64,000 bases of DNA from an uncultured Paracoccaceae bacterium (GCA_947492475.1 CANLNM010000003.1:351505-415504); one strand, 5' to 3'. Numbered from the stretch's first letter, positions 9,059 through 18,667 are shown. Numbers and translations: made by a program. The notes: generated by a model not told the origin, from the letters alone.

Positions 9059-9157
9059 CACCGGATTTCACGCAATTTTTTCCCGCCGCTGTCCGGTTAG
9101 ACCATCGAATCCACCATTGCGGGAAAAATGTGTGTTCGCCCTTGGCAAAATCCGAAA

Positions 9158-10288
9158 TTACGGGCTGCTTACCCCCCGCAATAGCTGGGTTATGGCATCG
9201 CGCACCGGCCCCGGATTGGGTTTGTCGACCAGATGCGCGCCCCAGTCTGGTTCGGCATCCGGCAAATCGCCCCATTGCCGTATCTGGTTGATAATGCGGG
9301 CAGTATCAGGAAATGGCGGCTGGTCCGCGGGGTTTTGATCGTTCAAAACACACCATATCCCGGCCCAGCAACGCGCGACAGCCCATGGATTATACCCTCC
9401 GCCCCCGGTGACCCATAAACGTGGTGCGATTGGTATCAACGCCCGGATCGCGTCGAAATACGCCTGATTGGACAGGCTCAGGTCCATCATCGCGTCCTGC
9501 GCCAGGGAATCAGCTCCGGCTTGGACGACGATGACCTCTGGGGCGAAATCATTCAGAATCGGGCAAATGGCTTTGTGCATCAACGCTGCCATTTCCGTGT
9601 CATTAAAATCCGGTGGGACAGGAAAATTATAGACCCCATAGGCCGGATCGCATTCAAGCCCGGTATGGGGCCAACAATGCTGTTGATGAACCGATAGAGT
9701 CAGCACCGATTTATCAAAGGCAAAGGCCGTTTCTACCCCGTCCCCGTGATGCGCATCCAGATCAACATAGGCGATTTTGCCGATACCCCGATCCCGCAGC
9801 GCCAAAATGCCAATCACCAGATCATTAAAATAGCCAAATCCAGCAGCATAAGCCCGGTGCACATGATGCGCGCCGCCCAATGGGCTATGCACAATGCCCC
9901 CTCCTGCCTTACGATCAGTTAGCAAATGCGCCGCCTTGATCGCCACCCCACATGCCATTGCGGCCCGATCGATCACCCCCTTAAACAAAGGCGTATCCCG
10001 ATGACCCAACCCATATTTCTGGCGAACCGACGCAGAAACCGATTGCTGCGTTTCCGCATCCAGAGCCGCATCCACGTAATCGGGATCGTGAAACATGCGC
10101 AGACGCTGCGGCAGGGGTTTTACCCCCTCAACATATGTGTCTGGATCATGCCAAGCCAATTGCCGGATCAACGCCAGCGTTGGGGCCGTTTTAGGCCAAG
10201 CCATTGGATGGTTAGCGGTTTTTCCAGTGCGTTCAAAAATGTCACTGCCGATTAAAATGGGGCGCCTGCTGATCGGGGCGGAATTCAT
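9158..10288 (-). CDS. Histone deacetylase family protein (AcuC/acetylpolyamine amidohydrolase type)
   Basis: 376-residue zinc hydrolase. Start ATG at 10288 has AAAGGGGCC upstream. Active-site motifs: GGAHHVHRA (catalytic His pair), DLDAHHGDG (zinc Asp/His), QAGADSLAQD (zinc Asp) and GGGGYN near the end. Bacterial members remove acetyl groups from small molecules or proteins such as acetyl-CoA synthetase. It is divergent from malyl-CoA lyase, with a 251-base shared promoter region, so a link to acetyl-CoA metabolism is reasonable but inferred. Confidence 0.88.
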   Translation of the reverse strand: MNSAPISRRPILIGSDIFERTGKTANHPMAWPKTAPTLALIRQLAWHDPDTYVEGVKPLPQRLRMFHDPDYVDAALDAETQQSVSASVRQKYGLGHRDTPLFKGVIDRAAMACGVAIKAAHLLTDRKAGGGIVHSPLGGAHHVHRAYAAGFGYFNDLVIGILALRDRGIGKIAYVDLDAHHGDGVETAFAFDKSVLTLSVHQQHCWPHTGLECDPAYGVYNFPVPPDFNDTEMAALMHKAICPILNDFAPEVIVVQAGADSLAQDAMMDLSLSNQAYFDAIRALIPIAPRLWVTGGGGYNPWAVARCWAGIWCVLNDQNPADQPPFPDTARIINQIRQWGDLPDAEPDWGAHLVDKPNPGPVRDAITQLLRGVSSP

Positions 10289-10470
10289 ACTGGCCCCTTT
10301 CATGGTCAGATATTGCGTAGAACTGGCCAGCTGCCTGACATCATCACGGATGACCAAAACAGTGGCAATACAGCCATGTGTTGTCAAATTTGGCAGCACC
10401 TGCATTTATATTTGCGCGCGCTCAAACAAACCGCTGCATTGCGGCATGAGTTCGCACGTGCAGAAATCCC

Positions 10471-10508
10471 TTGCGAATGACTGCGCAATTTAATATCGCA
10501 TTACGTAA
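10471..10508. promoter_or_regulatory. Two palindromes upstream of mcl1
   Basis: An inverted repeat TTGCG-N8-CGCAA (10471-10488) and the perfect octamer palindrome TTACGTAA (10501-10508) lie 32-70 bases before the mcl1 start. They are placed as operators would be; the binding proteins are unknown. Confidence 0.35.
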
Positions 10509-10539
10509 ATTCCACGCAATTTCCTTAGCAGGAGCCGCC

Positions 10540-11499
10540 ATGTCATTTCGTCTGCAACCCGCTGCACCCGCCCGTCCGAACCGCTGTCAGCTGTTTGGGC
10601 CGGGCTCCAACACCAAATTGTTCCCCAAAATGGCCGCTTCTGCGGCTGATGTGATCAATCTGGATCTCGAAGATTCTGTTGCGCCTTCGGACAAAGACGA
10701 GGCCCGCGCCAATATCATTCAGGCGATCAACGACATTGATTGGGGCACCAAAACGCTGGCCGTGCGGATCAACGGATTGGACACGCCTTATTGGTATCGT
10801 GATGTTGTCGACCTGTTGGAACAGGCTGGCGATCGTTTGGATCAGATCATGATCCCCAAAGTGGGCTGTGCGGCGGATATTTATGCCGTTGATGCCCTCG
10901 TCACCGCGATTGAGGCCGCCAAACGCCGCAAGAAACGCATCAGTTTCGAAGTGATCATCGAAAGCGCTGCGGGCATCGCCCATGTGGAAGAAATCGCTGC
11001 GGCCTCCCCCCGTTTGGAAGCGATGAGCCTGGGCGCGGCAGATTTCGCGGCCTCGATGGGCATGCAGACCACCGGGATCGGCGGCACACAGGAAAACTAT
11101 TACATGTTGCGCGATGGGGCCAAACATTGGTCCGATCCATGGCATTGGGCACAGGCCGCGATTGTGGCGGCGTGTCGGACGCATGGGGTTTTGCCTGTGG
11201 ATGGTCCGTTTGGCGATTTCAGCGACGACGAAGGTTACCGCGCCCAAGCGCGCCGGTCCGCCACATTGGGCATGGTCGGCAAATGGGCAATCCACCCCAA
11301 ACAGATCGCGCTGGCCAACGAAGTGTTCACCCCTTCAGAAGAAGCCGTCGCCGAAGCCCGCGACATCCTGCAAGCGATGGAAGATGCCAAAGCCCGCGGC
11401 GAAGGGGCCACCGTTTACAAAGGCCGTTTGGTCGATATCGCCAGCATCAAACAAGCCGAGGTGATCGTGCGTCAATCCGAACTGATCGCCAGTTCCTGA
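10540..11499 (+). CDS. mcl1: L-malyl-CoA / beta-methylmalyl-CoA lyase
   Basis: 319 residues, TIM-barrel HpcH/HpaI-citrate lyase family. Start ATG at 10540 has AGGAG 8 bases upstream. Key blocks: NLDLEDSVAP, RINGLDTP, FEVIIESAAGI, AMSLGAADFAASMGMQT and GKWAIHPKQ; the sequence is very close to what I recall of Rhodobacter Mcl1. It cleaves beta-methylmalyl-CoA to glyoxylate and propionyl-CoA and works on malyl-CoA, as part of the ethylmalonyl-CoA pathway for acetate assimilation. A terminator follows, so it is a single-gene unit. Confidence 0.95.
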   Translation: MSFRLQPAAPARPNRCQLFGPGSNTKLFPKMAASAADVINLDLEDSVAPSDKDEARANIIQAINDIDWGTKTLAVRINGLDTPYWYRDVVDLLEQAGDRLDQIMIPKVGCAADIYAVDALVTAIEAAKRRKKRISFEVIIESAAGIAHVEEIAAASPRLEAMSLGAADFAASMGMQTTGIGGTQENYYMLRDGAKHWSDPWHWAQAAIVAACRTHGVLPVDGPFGDFSDDEGYRAQARRSATLGMVGKWAIHPKQIALANEVFTPSEEAVAEARDILQAMEDAKARGEGATVYKGRLVDIASIKQAEVIVRQSELIASS

Positions 11500-11522
11500 C
11501 ACATCCAACAGCCCAAAATATC

Positions 11523-11553
11523 AAAGCCCCGCATCATTCTGCGGGGCTTTTTT
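11523..11553 (+). terminator. Terminator of mcl1
   Basis: Stem AAAGCCCCGC / GCGGGGCTTT with an 8-base loop, followed by a T-run. Classic rho-independent form, 24 bases after the mcl1 stop. Confidence 0.92.
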
Positions 11554-11570
11554 ATGGGTGGGCAATTGGA

Positions 11571-12410
11571 TCAGGCCACCAAAGGCAGGTTGATTTCAGT
11601 CAGCAACTCATCCTCGGGAACCTGACTTGGATCGTTCAGGTATACCTCATAACAGGCGGCTTCGGCCGGTTCCTGCCCCGATTGCGGCAGCCACGATCCG
11701 TATAGATAATCATAGGCCGCCTTTAGCCCTGAATACGGGCCTTTGTAGGTTAGGATGGCGGTTTTTCCGCCATGGGTTGTGATCTGTTCCAACCCATCCG
11801 GCACTGCGACACCTTCGGCCAAAATCAGCCCGGCATGGCTGCGCAAATCCGCCTGCGCGACGGCATTTGGATCGTCATAATAGACCCCGGCCATGCCGCG
11901 CGTGCTGGGCCACAGGTTGCGCGATGTGGCCACGGCCGCGACCTGTTCAAATTTCGACCCAATTTCCAGATACGGACCTTTGTGCGCCATGCCCGCCAAT
12001 GTCAGGGCCGCGCGGTTTTCGATTTTAACGTCAAACATTGCAAAATCTCCTTTGCTTTTCATAATTTGCGCCGCAGTCAGGTCACCACGGGCGCGATACG
12101 AAACAGGAGAAAGCCCAAACGCCGCCTTGAACGTCCGGCTAAAGCTTTGAGGGCTGGGATAGCCCACCTTGGCGGCCACATCGGCCACGGGCCAATCGGT
12201 CTGCACCAACCAACACGCCGCGCGGTGCAACCGCATGCGGCGCACCACCTCGGCGCAGGTTTCGCCGGTCATCGCATGAAACACACGATGCCAATGAAAC
12301 CGCGACATCGCGGCGACTTCGGCCAGATTATCCAGCGAAAGGTCGCCTGTTGGGTTGGCGTGGATATAGTCCAGCACACGCAACAGACGTTTTTCATAAC
12401 TGGCGCTCAT
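11571..12410 (-). CDS. AraC-family regulator with GyrI-like effector domain
   Basis: 279 residues from the ATG at 12410, which has CAGGAGAATGTG upstream. The N-terminal half is an AraC DNA-binding domain with two HTHs (LSLDNLAEVAAMSRFHWHRVF, then DVAAKVGYPSPQSFSRTFK). The C-terminal half (about 125-279) is a GyrI/SOUL-like small-molecule domain. The arrangement matches Rob/SoxS-type regulators that sense amphipathic or toxic compounds. Target genes are not evident. Confidence 0.88.
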   Translation of the reverse strand: MSASYEKRLLRVLDYIHANPTGDLSLDNLAEVAAMSRFHWHRVFHAMTGETCAEVVRRMRLHRAACWLVQTDWPVADVAAKVGYPSPQSFSRTFKAAFGLSPVSYRARGDLTAAQIMKSKGDFAMFDVKIENRAALTLAGMAHKGPYLEIGSKFEQVAAVATSRNLWPSTRGMAGVYYDDPNAVAQADLRSHAGLILAEGVAVPDGLEQITTHGGKTAILTYKGPYSGLKAAYDYLYGSWLPQSGQEPAEAACYEVYLNDPSQVPEDELLTEINLPLVA

Positions 12411-12479
12411 CACATTCTCCTGTTTGATGAGTCCGTTGTGACGTAAGCCCAATTAACATGTCTTGCTGAAATGATCGGA

Positions 12480-12926
12480 TCAGTAATCGCGCAGCGAAAT
12501 AACCCCAAACGCACATAGCCGCGTGCAATCCGTCGCATCCCCCCCCAGATTGGCCGGATCCAGCGACGACGCAGTGGATGGGCCTTCGAACCGGATGTCA
12601 TCACATTCGCCATCTTGGGGATAAGCGCCCAAATCATTGCCAAAATCAATCGCCGCACAGGTCGTGGCCGCATGGGAATCGGCGCTGTTCCACAACCGCA
12701 CCTGCCCCGCATCATAGGCCGCCCGACAATCGGTGGCATCCATGCCCACATAAACCCAGCTCAGACCAGAGGCCATGCCGGGGCCAACAAAACGGCGGTC
12801 ATCACATTCCCCATCCCGGGCCCACTCGCCGTCATCATTGCCGAAATTGACATCTTGGGCAAAGGCAGGTGTGGCCATCGGTGCGACGGCACATAACAAA
12901 CTAAAAGCAAGTGGTTTGAAATTCAT
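12480..12926 (-). CDS. Secreted protein with two copies of a DGECDD motif
   Basis: 148 residues. Start ATG at 12926 follows TAGGGAGACC. A signal peptide (cleavage after AFA, near residue 23) leads to two similar units: NDDGEWARDGECDDRRFVGP (about 28-47) and NDLGAYPQDGECDDIRFEGP (about 95-114). Each unit is followed by a (D/G)ATDC turn. Acidic residues and paired Cys suggest metal binding or disulfide-held repeats in the periplasm. I do not recognise a function. Confidence 0.75.
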   Translation of the reverse strand: MNFKPLAFSLLCAVAPMATPAFAQDVNFGNDDGEWARDGECDDRRFVGPGMASGLSWVYVGMDATDCRAAYDAGQVRLWNSADSHAATTCAAIDFGNDLGAYPQDGECDDIRFEGPSTASSLDPANLGGDATDCTRLCAFGVISLRDY

Positions 12927-13093
12927 TTTGGGTCTCCCTAAGATTGATGACGCCAAAGTGACCGGTCGCTGGACCGCGATCAAGGACGGAATTCCAGACT
13001 TTGTGAGGCACAGCACCCGTTGGGAACACAAGCTGAGTTGCAAACAGGTTGCCACAACGTCATATATCACCCGATATCGTAAGGAACGCGTTG

Positions 13094-14056
13094 ATGACCA
13101 ATTATCTCGACTTTGAAAAACCATTGGCCGAAATCGAAGGCAAAGCCGCCGAGCTGCGCGCCATGGCCAGATCTAACGAAGAAATGGATATCGAAGAAGA
13201 GGCCGCGGCACTGGATGCCAAAGCGGCTGAAATGTTGGACACGATGTATAGTGACCTGACCGCGTGGCGCAAATGTCTGGTGGCGCGTCACCCTGACCGC
13301 CCCCATTGCAAAGATTACATCGATGCGTTGTTCACCGAATATACGCCGCTGGCGGGGGACCGGAACTTTGCGGATGATCACGCCGTCATGGGCGGTCTGG
13401 CGCGTTTAAACGGCAAACCAGTGATGGTGATTGGCCATGAAAAGGGCCACGATACCAAAAGCCGCATCCAGCGCAATTTCGGCATGGCCCGCCCCGAAGG
13501 GTACCGCAAAGCGATCCGTTTGATGGACCTCGCCGATCGGTTTGGCATTCCGGTTGTGACCCTGATCGACACGCAGGGCGCCTATCCCGGCAAAGGCGCC
13601 GAAGAACGCGGCCAATCCGAAGCCATCGCCCGCTGCACCGAAAAATGTCTGCAAATTCAGGTGCCATTGGTCAGTGTTGTGATCGGCGAAGGCGGATCCG
13701 GCGGCGCGGTTGCCTTTGCCACCGCCAACAAAGTCGCGATGTTGGAACATTCGGTTTATTCGGTGATTTCCCCCGAAGGCTGCGCATCGATCCTGTGGAA
13801 GGACGCCGCAAAGATGCGCGAAGCCGCCGAAGCGTTGCGCCTGACCGCTCAGCATCTGACGGAACTGGGTGTGTGTGATCAGATCATCCCAGAACCCAAA
13901 GGTGGCGCACATCGCGATCCGGCTGCGACGATGGCATCTGTGGGTGAAACAATCAGCGCTTTGATCGCGGAAATGTCCGAAAAATCCGGCGCTAAAATCC
14001 GCGACGAACGCCGCAAGAAGTTTCTGGATATCGGGTCCAAAGGGCTGGCGGCGTAA
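13094..14056 (+). CDS. accA: Acetyl-CoA carboxylase, carboxyltransferase alpha subunit
   Basis: 320 residues. Start ATG at 13094 with AAGGAA upstream. It pairs with AccD to move carboxyl from biotin to acetyl-CoA, making malonyl-CoA for fatty acid synthesis. Visible family motifs: N-terminal helical [18 protein letters not shown], then [18 protein letters not shown], then [10 protein letters not shown] (oxyanion region) and [17 protein letters not shown]. Usual length. It is divergent from the DGECDD gene. Confidence 0.97.
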   Translation: MTNYLDFEKPLAEIEGKAAELRAMARSNEEMDIEEEAAALDAKAAEMLDTMYSDLTAWRKCLVARHPDRPHCKDYIDALFTEYTPLAGDRNFADDHAVMGGLARLNGKPVMVIGHEKGHDTKSRIQRNFGMARPEGYRKAIRLMDLADRFGIPVVTLIDTQGAYPGKGAEERGQSEAIARCTEKCLQIQVPLVSVVIGEGGSGGAVAFATANKVAMLEHSVYSVISPEGCASILWKDAAKMREAAEALRLTAQHLTELGVCDQIIPEPKGGAHRDPAATMASVGETISALIAEMSEKSGAKIRDERRKKFLDIGSKGLAA

Positions 14057-14617
14057 TCAGTCGACGCCCTGAGCCACCACCACATTGGTAATCAAATCGG
14101 GTTGCGCCACAAACACGATGCGCAACCCGGCTAAATCCGCGACACCCGATTTGGTAAATGCCAAAGTGCGCGGGCCATCGGTGAGAACTGTTTCTTCAGG
14201 AACCAAACCATAATCGGCTAGCTGCTCGATGGCTTGGGGTAACCAAATATCCGAAGACACGTCAAAACCGCCCGGCTGCCCCTGCAAATATCGCGTTGTT
14301 ATCTGACACACTCGAAGCGTCGTTTCATTGGTTTGGGAACGCCCCCAGACTGCTTCAAATCGTTGATCTGCAAATTCCGCATAATGCTGAAACCGTGCTG
14401 CGTTTTCGGGGGACATGACAATCAATTGATCCGCGTCAATGTCATTCCCAAACTGCGTAAAAGCGGGTTTGTTTTCAACAACATAAGGCAGGCAATTTCC
14501 AAACAGCGCCGCCTGCAGGACATCATAATCCGAAGGCGTGGTTAGTCGGTCATACCCAAACAGAACCGCCCCACACAGTGCCGCACCGGTCAAAAATGCA
14601 CCAATCCGTTTCACCAC
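14057..14617 (-). CDS. Hypothetical membrane-anchored protein
   Basis: 186 residues with a likely GTG start at 14617 that overlaps the end of the PPOX gene. One hydrophobic N-terminal segment (about 5-21) acts as anchor or uncleaved signal; the rest appears periplasmic, with two Cys that could form a disulfide. No family recognised. Last gene of the ftsE-ftsX-plsC-PPOX run; converges tail to tail with accA with no gap. Confidence 0.65.
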   Translation of the reverse strand: MVKRIGAFLTGAALCGAVLFGYDRLTTPSDYDVLQAALFGNCLPYVVENKPAFTQFGNDIDADQLIVMSPENAARFQHYAEFADQRFEAVWGRSQTNETTLRVCQITTRYLQGQPGGFDVSSDIWLPQAIEQLADYGLVPEETVLTDGPRTLAFTKSGVADLAGLRIVFVAQPDLITNVVVAQGVD

Positions 14618-15213
14618 ATCCGACCCTTGGCATATTCGGCATATCCCGCATCGTAGCTGTCCCCATCAAACAACGCGTCCAATTCTTTTAGGAATTGGCC
14701 TGCTGTGGGCACAACTGGGCGGTCCGTTTCCGTCCAAAGTCGTGATCGCAATATCGCCTTGGCGCATTGGAAATAGATTTCATCCACGCTGAACAGGATC
14801 ACCGTTTTGGGATGTTTGCCCGCCTGTTCAAACCGGTTGGTCATCGCAGGATCATCGGTCAAAATCGCCGTGCCATTGATGCGCACCACGTTATTGCACC
14901 CCGGCACCATGAACATCAGGCTGGTGCGCCCATCGCGCACGATATTGCGCAGGCTGTCCATGCGGTTATTGCCCCGCCAATCCGGCAGGGCCAGGGTTTT
15001 TTCGTCCAGTTCCAGCACCACAGGGCCATCGTCGCCACGCGGGCTTGCATCTGTGCCTTCGGGGCCAATTGTCGACAGAACGCAAAACTTGGATGCAGCA
15101 ATCCATTGGCGATAAAGCGGCGTTATGTGACGCGCGACCTTCTTTAGGGATCCCGGGACGGCAGGTTCATACAGCGCCTCTAGCGCTTCGATTGTTTCAA
15201 TCTTTTTCACCAC
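14611..15213 (-). CDS. Pyridoxamine 5'-phosphate oxidase-like FMN protein (MSMEG_1061 family)
   Basis: 200 residues, GTG start at 15213 right after the plsC stop, with GAGGAG upstream. The split-barrel flavin domain spans about 38-165: FCVLSTIGPEGTDASPRGD, LPDWRGNNRMDSLRNI, FMVPGCNNVVRINGTA. The motif set fits the MSMEG_1061-type PPOX subgroup, not PdxH itself. Substrate unknown. It is probably translated together with plsC. Confidence 0.8.
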   Translation of the reverse strand: MVKKIETIEALEALYEPAVPGSLKKVARHITPLYRQWIAASKFCVLSTIGPEGTDASPRGDDGPVVLELDEKTLALPDWRGNNRMDSLRNIVRDGRTSLMFMVPGCNNVVRINGTAILTDDPAMTNRFEQAGKHPKTVILFSVDEIYFQCAKAILRSRLWTETDRPVVPTAGQFLKELDALFDGDSYDAGYAEYAKGRMW

Positions 15214-15951
15214 TTACTCCTCGATATCGGTAAACCCAGCTTCGCGCATCAATGTATTTGATTTGGCCTCAACCAGCTTTTCCAGCGATTTAAGCATTTG
15301 ACGATGTTCCTGTCCCGCTGGCACCCGCGGCAAGAATTCGACAACGGCCGTTCCGGGTTTGCGGTAAATCCCGGTGCGGGGCCAAAACACGCCAACATTA
15401 CACGCCACAGGCACACAATCCTGCTGCAATTGTTCGTACAAAACACCGGTCCCCACCTTGTAGGGGCGTTTAACGCCGGGGGCGACGCGGGTGCCTTGGG
15501 AATAGATAATCAACTGGCCCGGATGCGCAGTGCCAGCATTCACATCGGCAACCATTTTTTTGATCGCTTGGGCGCGTTTGCCGCGATTGACCGGCACACA
15601 GCCCATTCGCAGGCCATATTGCCCAATCACCGGCGTCCATAGCAGGGATCGCTTCATGATGAATTTCCCGCGCGGCACGGCGTGGAAAATCATGATAATG
15701 TCCAGAAAACTTTGATGCTTGGCGGCAATCATACATTCATCTGTCGGGGGGGTGCCGCGCACTTCGGTTTTCAGGCCCACCATCCAGCGCGCCGTCCACA
15801 TGACCCATGCACAATAGAAATGCGCCGCCGCAAACGCCCCATGGCGCGACACCAGCGCCCAAGGGAAAAACACAATGCCAACCACAGCCAGAACAAAATA
15901 CATCTGCCCGACAAAGATCAGGGATCGAAGCCATTGAATTGCATATTTCAT
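15214..15951 (-). CDS. plsC: 1-acyl-sn-glycerol-3-phosphate acyltransferase
   Basis: 245 residues. Acylates lysophosphatidic acid to phosphatidic acid at the inner membrane. N-terminal membrane segments (about 5-50), catalytic motif KHQSFLD (HX4D-like), GCVPVNRG substrate motif, and YSQGTRV in place of the usual EGTR. Start overlaps the ftsX stop in an ATGA pair, so translation is coupled. Confidence 0.9.
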   Translation of the reverse strand: MKYAIQWLRSLIFVGQMYFVLAVVGIVFFPWALVSRHGAFAAAHFYCAWVMWTARWMVGLKTEVRGTPPTDECMIAAKHQSFLDIIMIFHAVPRGKFIMKRSLLWTPVIGQYGLRMGCVPVNRGKRAQAIKKMVADVNAGTAHPGQLIIYSQGTRVAPGVKRPYKVGTGVLYEQLQQDCVPVACNVGVFWPRTGIYRKPGTAVVEFLPRVPAGQEHRQMLKSLEKLVEAKSNTLMREAGFTDIEE

Positions 15952-16853
15952 GATTGCTCTTTCAAGGTTCTAAGCGCCGCATGACGGGTGGAAAAAAACG
16001 CTACAATCGCCGCGAGGATCGGAATGATAAGGGGCCACAACCATTGTGCGCCCTGAAAGCCAAGGCCGGTTAAAAACCCACCCGCCACATCCGCGCTGGG
16101 AAGAAACAGAATGGCGATGCAGCCTAAGATCATGCCCACAAACGCCCCAAGGGCTGCGCGCAATGTGAACCGCCGAATAAACGCTTTGGCGATATAGCTG
16201 TCTTGGGCGCCGACCAGTCGCATCACACGGATCACTTGGGCATTTGCCGCCAATGCGGCCTGTGCGGCCAATGTGATCATCGCCGCTGTGGTCGCCGCGA
16301 TCAGAACAATCGCGATCAGCCCCAAACTGCGCAGCCGGTTAGCCGCATGAACCAGAGGTTCGCGCCAACGGGTGTGATCATCCAACACGGCGCCGGGCAC
16401 TTCGGCCTGTAATCGCGCCCGCAGGCCGGTTGCATCATAGCCGTCCCCCGTTTCGATGATTTCGATCAATCGCGGGATCGGCAACGTGTCCAGCGGCAGG
16501 TCCGGGCCAAACCACGGCTCTAGCAATGCCTTTTGTTCATCCGGGCTTAGCGGGCGGGCCACGTCCACACCGGGTGTGGTTTCCAACACCGCAATCGCGG
16601 CGCGCAATTGTGCCTCGACCTGATCTGCGGGGGCTGAAATGCGCAACGTCGATGTGCGCGCCAGTTCAGATGCCCAGCGATCCGCCAAACGGCCCGTTGC
16701 CATCGACAAGGCCAGCGCAAACACCGCCAGAAACGCCATTGCGCCTGCGGAAAACAGCGTTAATCGGGCGGTGAACCCGGTGGGGGGCACGGCGCGATCC
16801 GCCTGAGGATCACCCGCCATCACATCCAGTAATCGCGCTGGGTTCAGTTTCAT
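15948..16853 (-). CDS. ftsX: Cell division protein FtsX
   Basis: 301-residue permease-like protein, four membrane segments (about 32-50 and three after residue 175). A periplasmic ECD lies between the first two, where FtsX normally contacts murein hydrolase activators. The C-terminal half has the VIRVMRLVGAQDSYIAKAFI stretch typical of FtsX. Start overlaps the ftsE stop (ATGA). Works with FtsE in septal peptidoglycan hydrolysis. Confidence 0.9.
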   Translation of the reverse strand: MKLNPARLLDVMAGDPQADRAVPPTGFTARLTLFSAGAMAFLAVFALALSMATGRLADRWASELARTSTLRISAPADQVEAQLRAAIAVLETTPGVDVARPLSPDEQKALLEPWFGPDLPLDTLPIPRLIEIIETGDGYDATGLRARLQAEVPGAVLDDHTRWREPLVHAANRLRSLGLIAIVLIAATTAAMITLAAQAALAANAQVIRVMRLVGAQDSYIAKAFIRRFTLRAALGAFVGMILGCIAILFLPSADVAGGFLTGLGFQGAQWLWPLIIPILAAIVAFFSTRHAALRTLKEQS

Positions 16854-17524
16854 AGATCCGCCCCCGCCATGGTGATTTTCCGGTTTTGCAGGCGCAATAC
16901 GCGCGACTGAACCTGCGCTTTGGCCGCGCGGATCAATGCCATGTCATGGGTCGCGATCAGCACGGTTTTCCCCATCCGGTTCAGTTCCACCAGCAATGTC
17001 AGCAACCGTTGTGACATGTCCCAATCGACATTGCCCGTGGGCTCATCCGCCAAAATCACATCCGGCGACATGATCACTGCGCGCGCCAAAGCGGCACGCT
17101 GGCGTTCCCCACCCGACAATTCCGGAGGCAATTGATTGGCCTGCGCAGACAATCCGACCCAGCCCATCAAATCCTGCAGATCGCCCAGCTCCTGACCACC
17201 GCGCCCGGCAACGGTCAGCGGCAATGCGATGTTTTCTGAAATCGGCAAATGGTCCAGAAATTGGCAATCCTGATGTACCACGCCAATCTTGCGTCGCAAC
17301 AGCGCCACATGATCGCGATCCATGGCGCGGGTGTCGGTGCCAAACAGACGCACCTGGCCCGATGTAGCGGTCAATTCGCCGTAACACAGTTTCAGCAACG
17401 TGGTTTTGCCCGCCCCAGACGGTCCGGTCAGGAAATGGAATGACCCCGGCGCTAACGTCAACGAGAGATTGGAAAACAACTCTCCTCCGCCATAAGAATA
17501 GGCGACATTGTCCAACTCAATCAC
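16850..17524 (-). CDS. ftsE: Cell division ATP-binding protein FtsE
   Basis: 224 residues from a GTG at 17524 (VIELDNVAYSYGGG), preceded by GGAAGGG; this gives the usual FtsE length. Motifs: Walker A GPSGAGKTT, signature LSGGERQR, Walker B VILADEPTGNVD, H-loop ATHD. First gene of the ftsE-ftsX-plsC operon; energises FtsX. Confidence 0.92.
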   Translation of the reverse strand: MIELDNVAYSYGGGELFSNLSLTLAPGSFHFLTGPSGAGKTTLLKLCYGELTATSGQVRLFGTDTRAMDRDHVALLRRKIGVVHQDCQFLDHLPISENIALPLTVAGRGGQELGDLQDLMGWVGLSAQANQLPPELSGGERQRAALARAVIMSPDVILADEPTGNVDWDMSQRLLTLLVELNRMGKTVLIATHDMALIRAAKAQVQSRVLRLQNRKITMAGADL

Positions 17525-17701
17525 GCGGATACCCTTCCTGCTTTGTTTTGTTCTGCCCGTTTGCGCGCGTAGTTTCAATCACACATGCCACAGTAAAGCG
17601 GCCAATTGCATGCAATCGCTTGGAGATTTCGATTTTGATTGTTACACAATAGGAAACAACACAGGGTATTCTGCGCTGAACCGTGCAGAAAGGACAGGGT
17701 A

Positions 17702-18607
17702 ATGAGGCTAATTTGTCCAAATTGCGGGGCTCAATACGAAGTCGCCGATGATGTCGTCCCAGAAGCGGGGCGGGACGTTCAATGTTCAAATTGCGGACAC
17801 ACTTGGTTTGAACAGCCGGGCGCATCTGTGCTGGCAGAAGAGATCGGACAGGTCGACGCGCCTGATGCGACCACCGCCGAAACACCCCAAGACGGGGGTG
17901 ACGATCCTGTCACGGCACCGGAACCAGCCCCCGAACCCAAAGCAGAAACAGACCCGCCAGAAGAAGAGCCCGAACAAGAAGACATCGCCGATCCGGTTGT
18001 TCCTGCGGCCGCCATGGCGCGGCGGCGCAACCTGACGCCCGAGGTCACAGATATTCTGCGCGAAGAAGCCGCCCATGAAGAACAAGTGCGCTCTGCTGAA
18101 AAATCCGGCGGGCTAGAAAGCCAACCCGATTTGGGCATCCAAGAGCCAAGCCCGGTCAAACGCCCCCGCAGCGATGACGCAAGTCGCAACAAATCCCGCG
18201 TTCAAGACATGGTTGATGCACAATCCGACATCCCAGAGGATTTGTCCGAATCGCGTCGCGATCTGTTGCCCGATATCGAAGAAATCAACTCGACCCTACG
18301 CAACACGGCTGACCGATCCGAAGGCACTGCTATGGACGCGGTCCAAGCCGAAGCCGTCGCGCAAAAATCCGGGTTCCGCCGGGGCTTTAGCCTGATTGTG
18401 CTGATCGCGATCATCGGCTTTGCGCTTTATGTATTAAAGCCGAAAATCGCCGAATTGGTCCCTGCGCTGGACCCAGCCCTGACCACCTATGTGGAAAAAG
18501 TGGACGCCGCCCGGCTATGGCTTGATCTGAAAATGCAATCCATGATGAGCAGCGTCGAAGAGACCACCCCGTCAGAAGCGGAGCCTGCGGCTGAGGTGAC
18601 AGAGTAA
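17702..18607 (+). CDS. Zinc-ribbon (MJ0042-type) membrane protein
   Basis: 301 residues. Start ATG at 17702 follows AAAGGACAGGG. The N-terminal zinc finger has CPNCG (Cys 5 and 8) and CSNCGHTW (Cys 28 and 31). A long acidic Pro/Glu-rich region follows (about 45-220), then one membrane segment (about 225-245) and a short periplasmic tail. Such proteins are common next to ftsE in Rhodobacterales; function unknown. Divergent from ftsE. Confidence 0.8.
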   Translation: MRLICPNCGAQYEVADDVVPEAGRDVQCSNCGHTWFEQPGASVLAEEIGQVDAPDATTAETPQDGGDDPVTAPEPAPEPKAETDPPEEEPEQEDIADPVVPAAAMARRRNLTPEVTDILREEAAHEEQVRSAEKSGGLESQPDLGIQEPSPVKRPRSDDASRNKSRVQDMVDAQSDIPEDLSESRRDLLPDIEEINSTLRNTADRSEGTAMDAVQAEAVAQKSGFRRGFSLIVLIAIIGFALYVLKPKIAELVPALDPALTTYVEKVDAARLWLDLKMQSMMSSVEETTPSEAEPAAEVTE

Positions 18608-18608
18608 A

Positions 18609-18635
18609 AAACTGCGCCCAAAGTGGACGCAGTTT
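18609..18635 (+). terminator. Weak terminator after the zinc-ribbon gene
   Basis: Stem AAACTGCG / CGCAGTTT with an 11-base loop, directly after the stop codon. No long T-run follows, so efficiency is doubtful. Confidence 0.5.
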
Positions 18636-18667
18636 AACCTGCAGCATTTATTTGTCAGGCATTGAAC

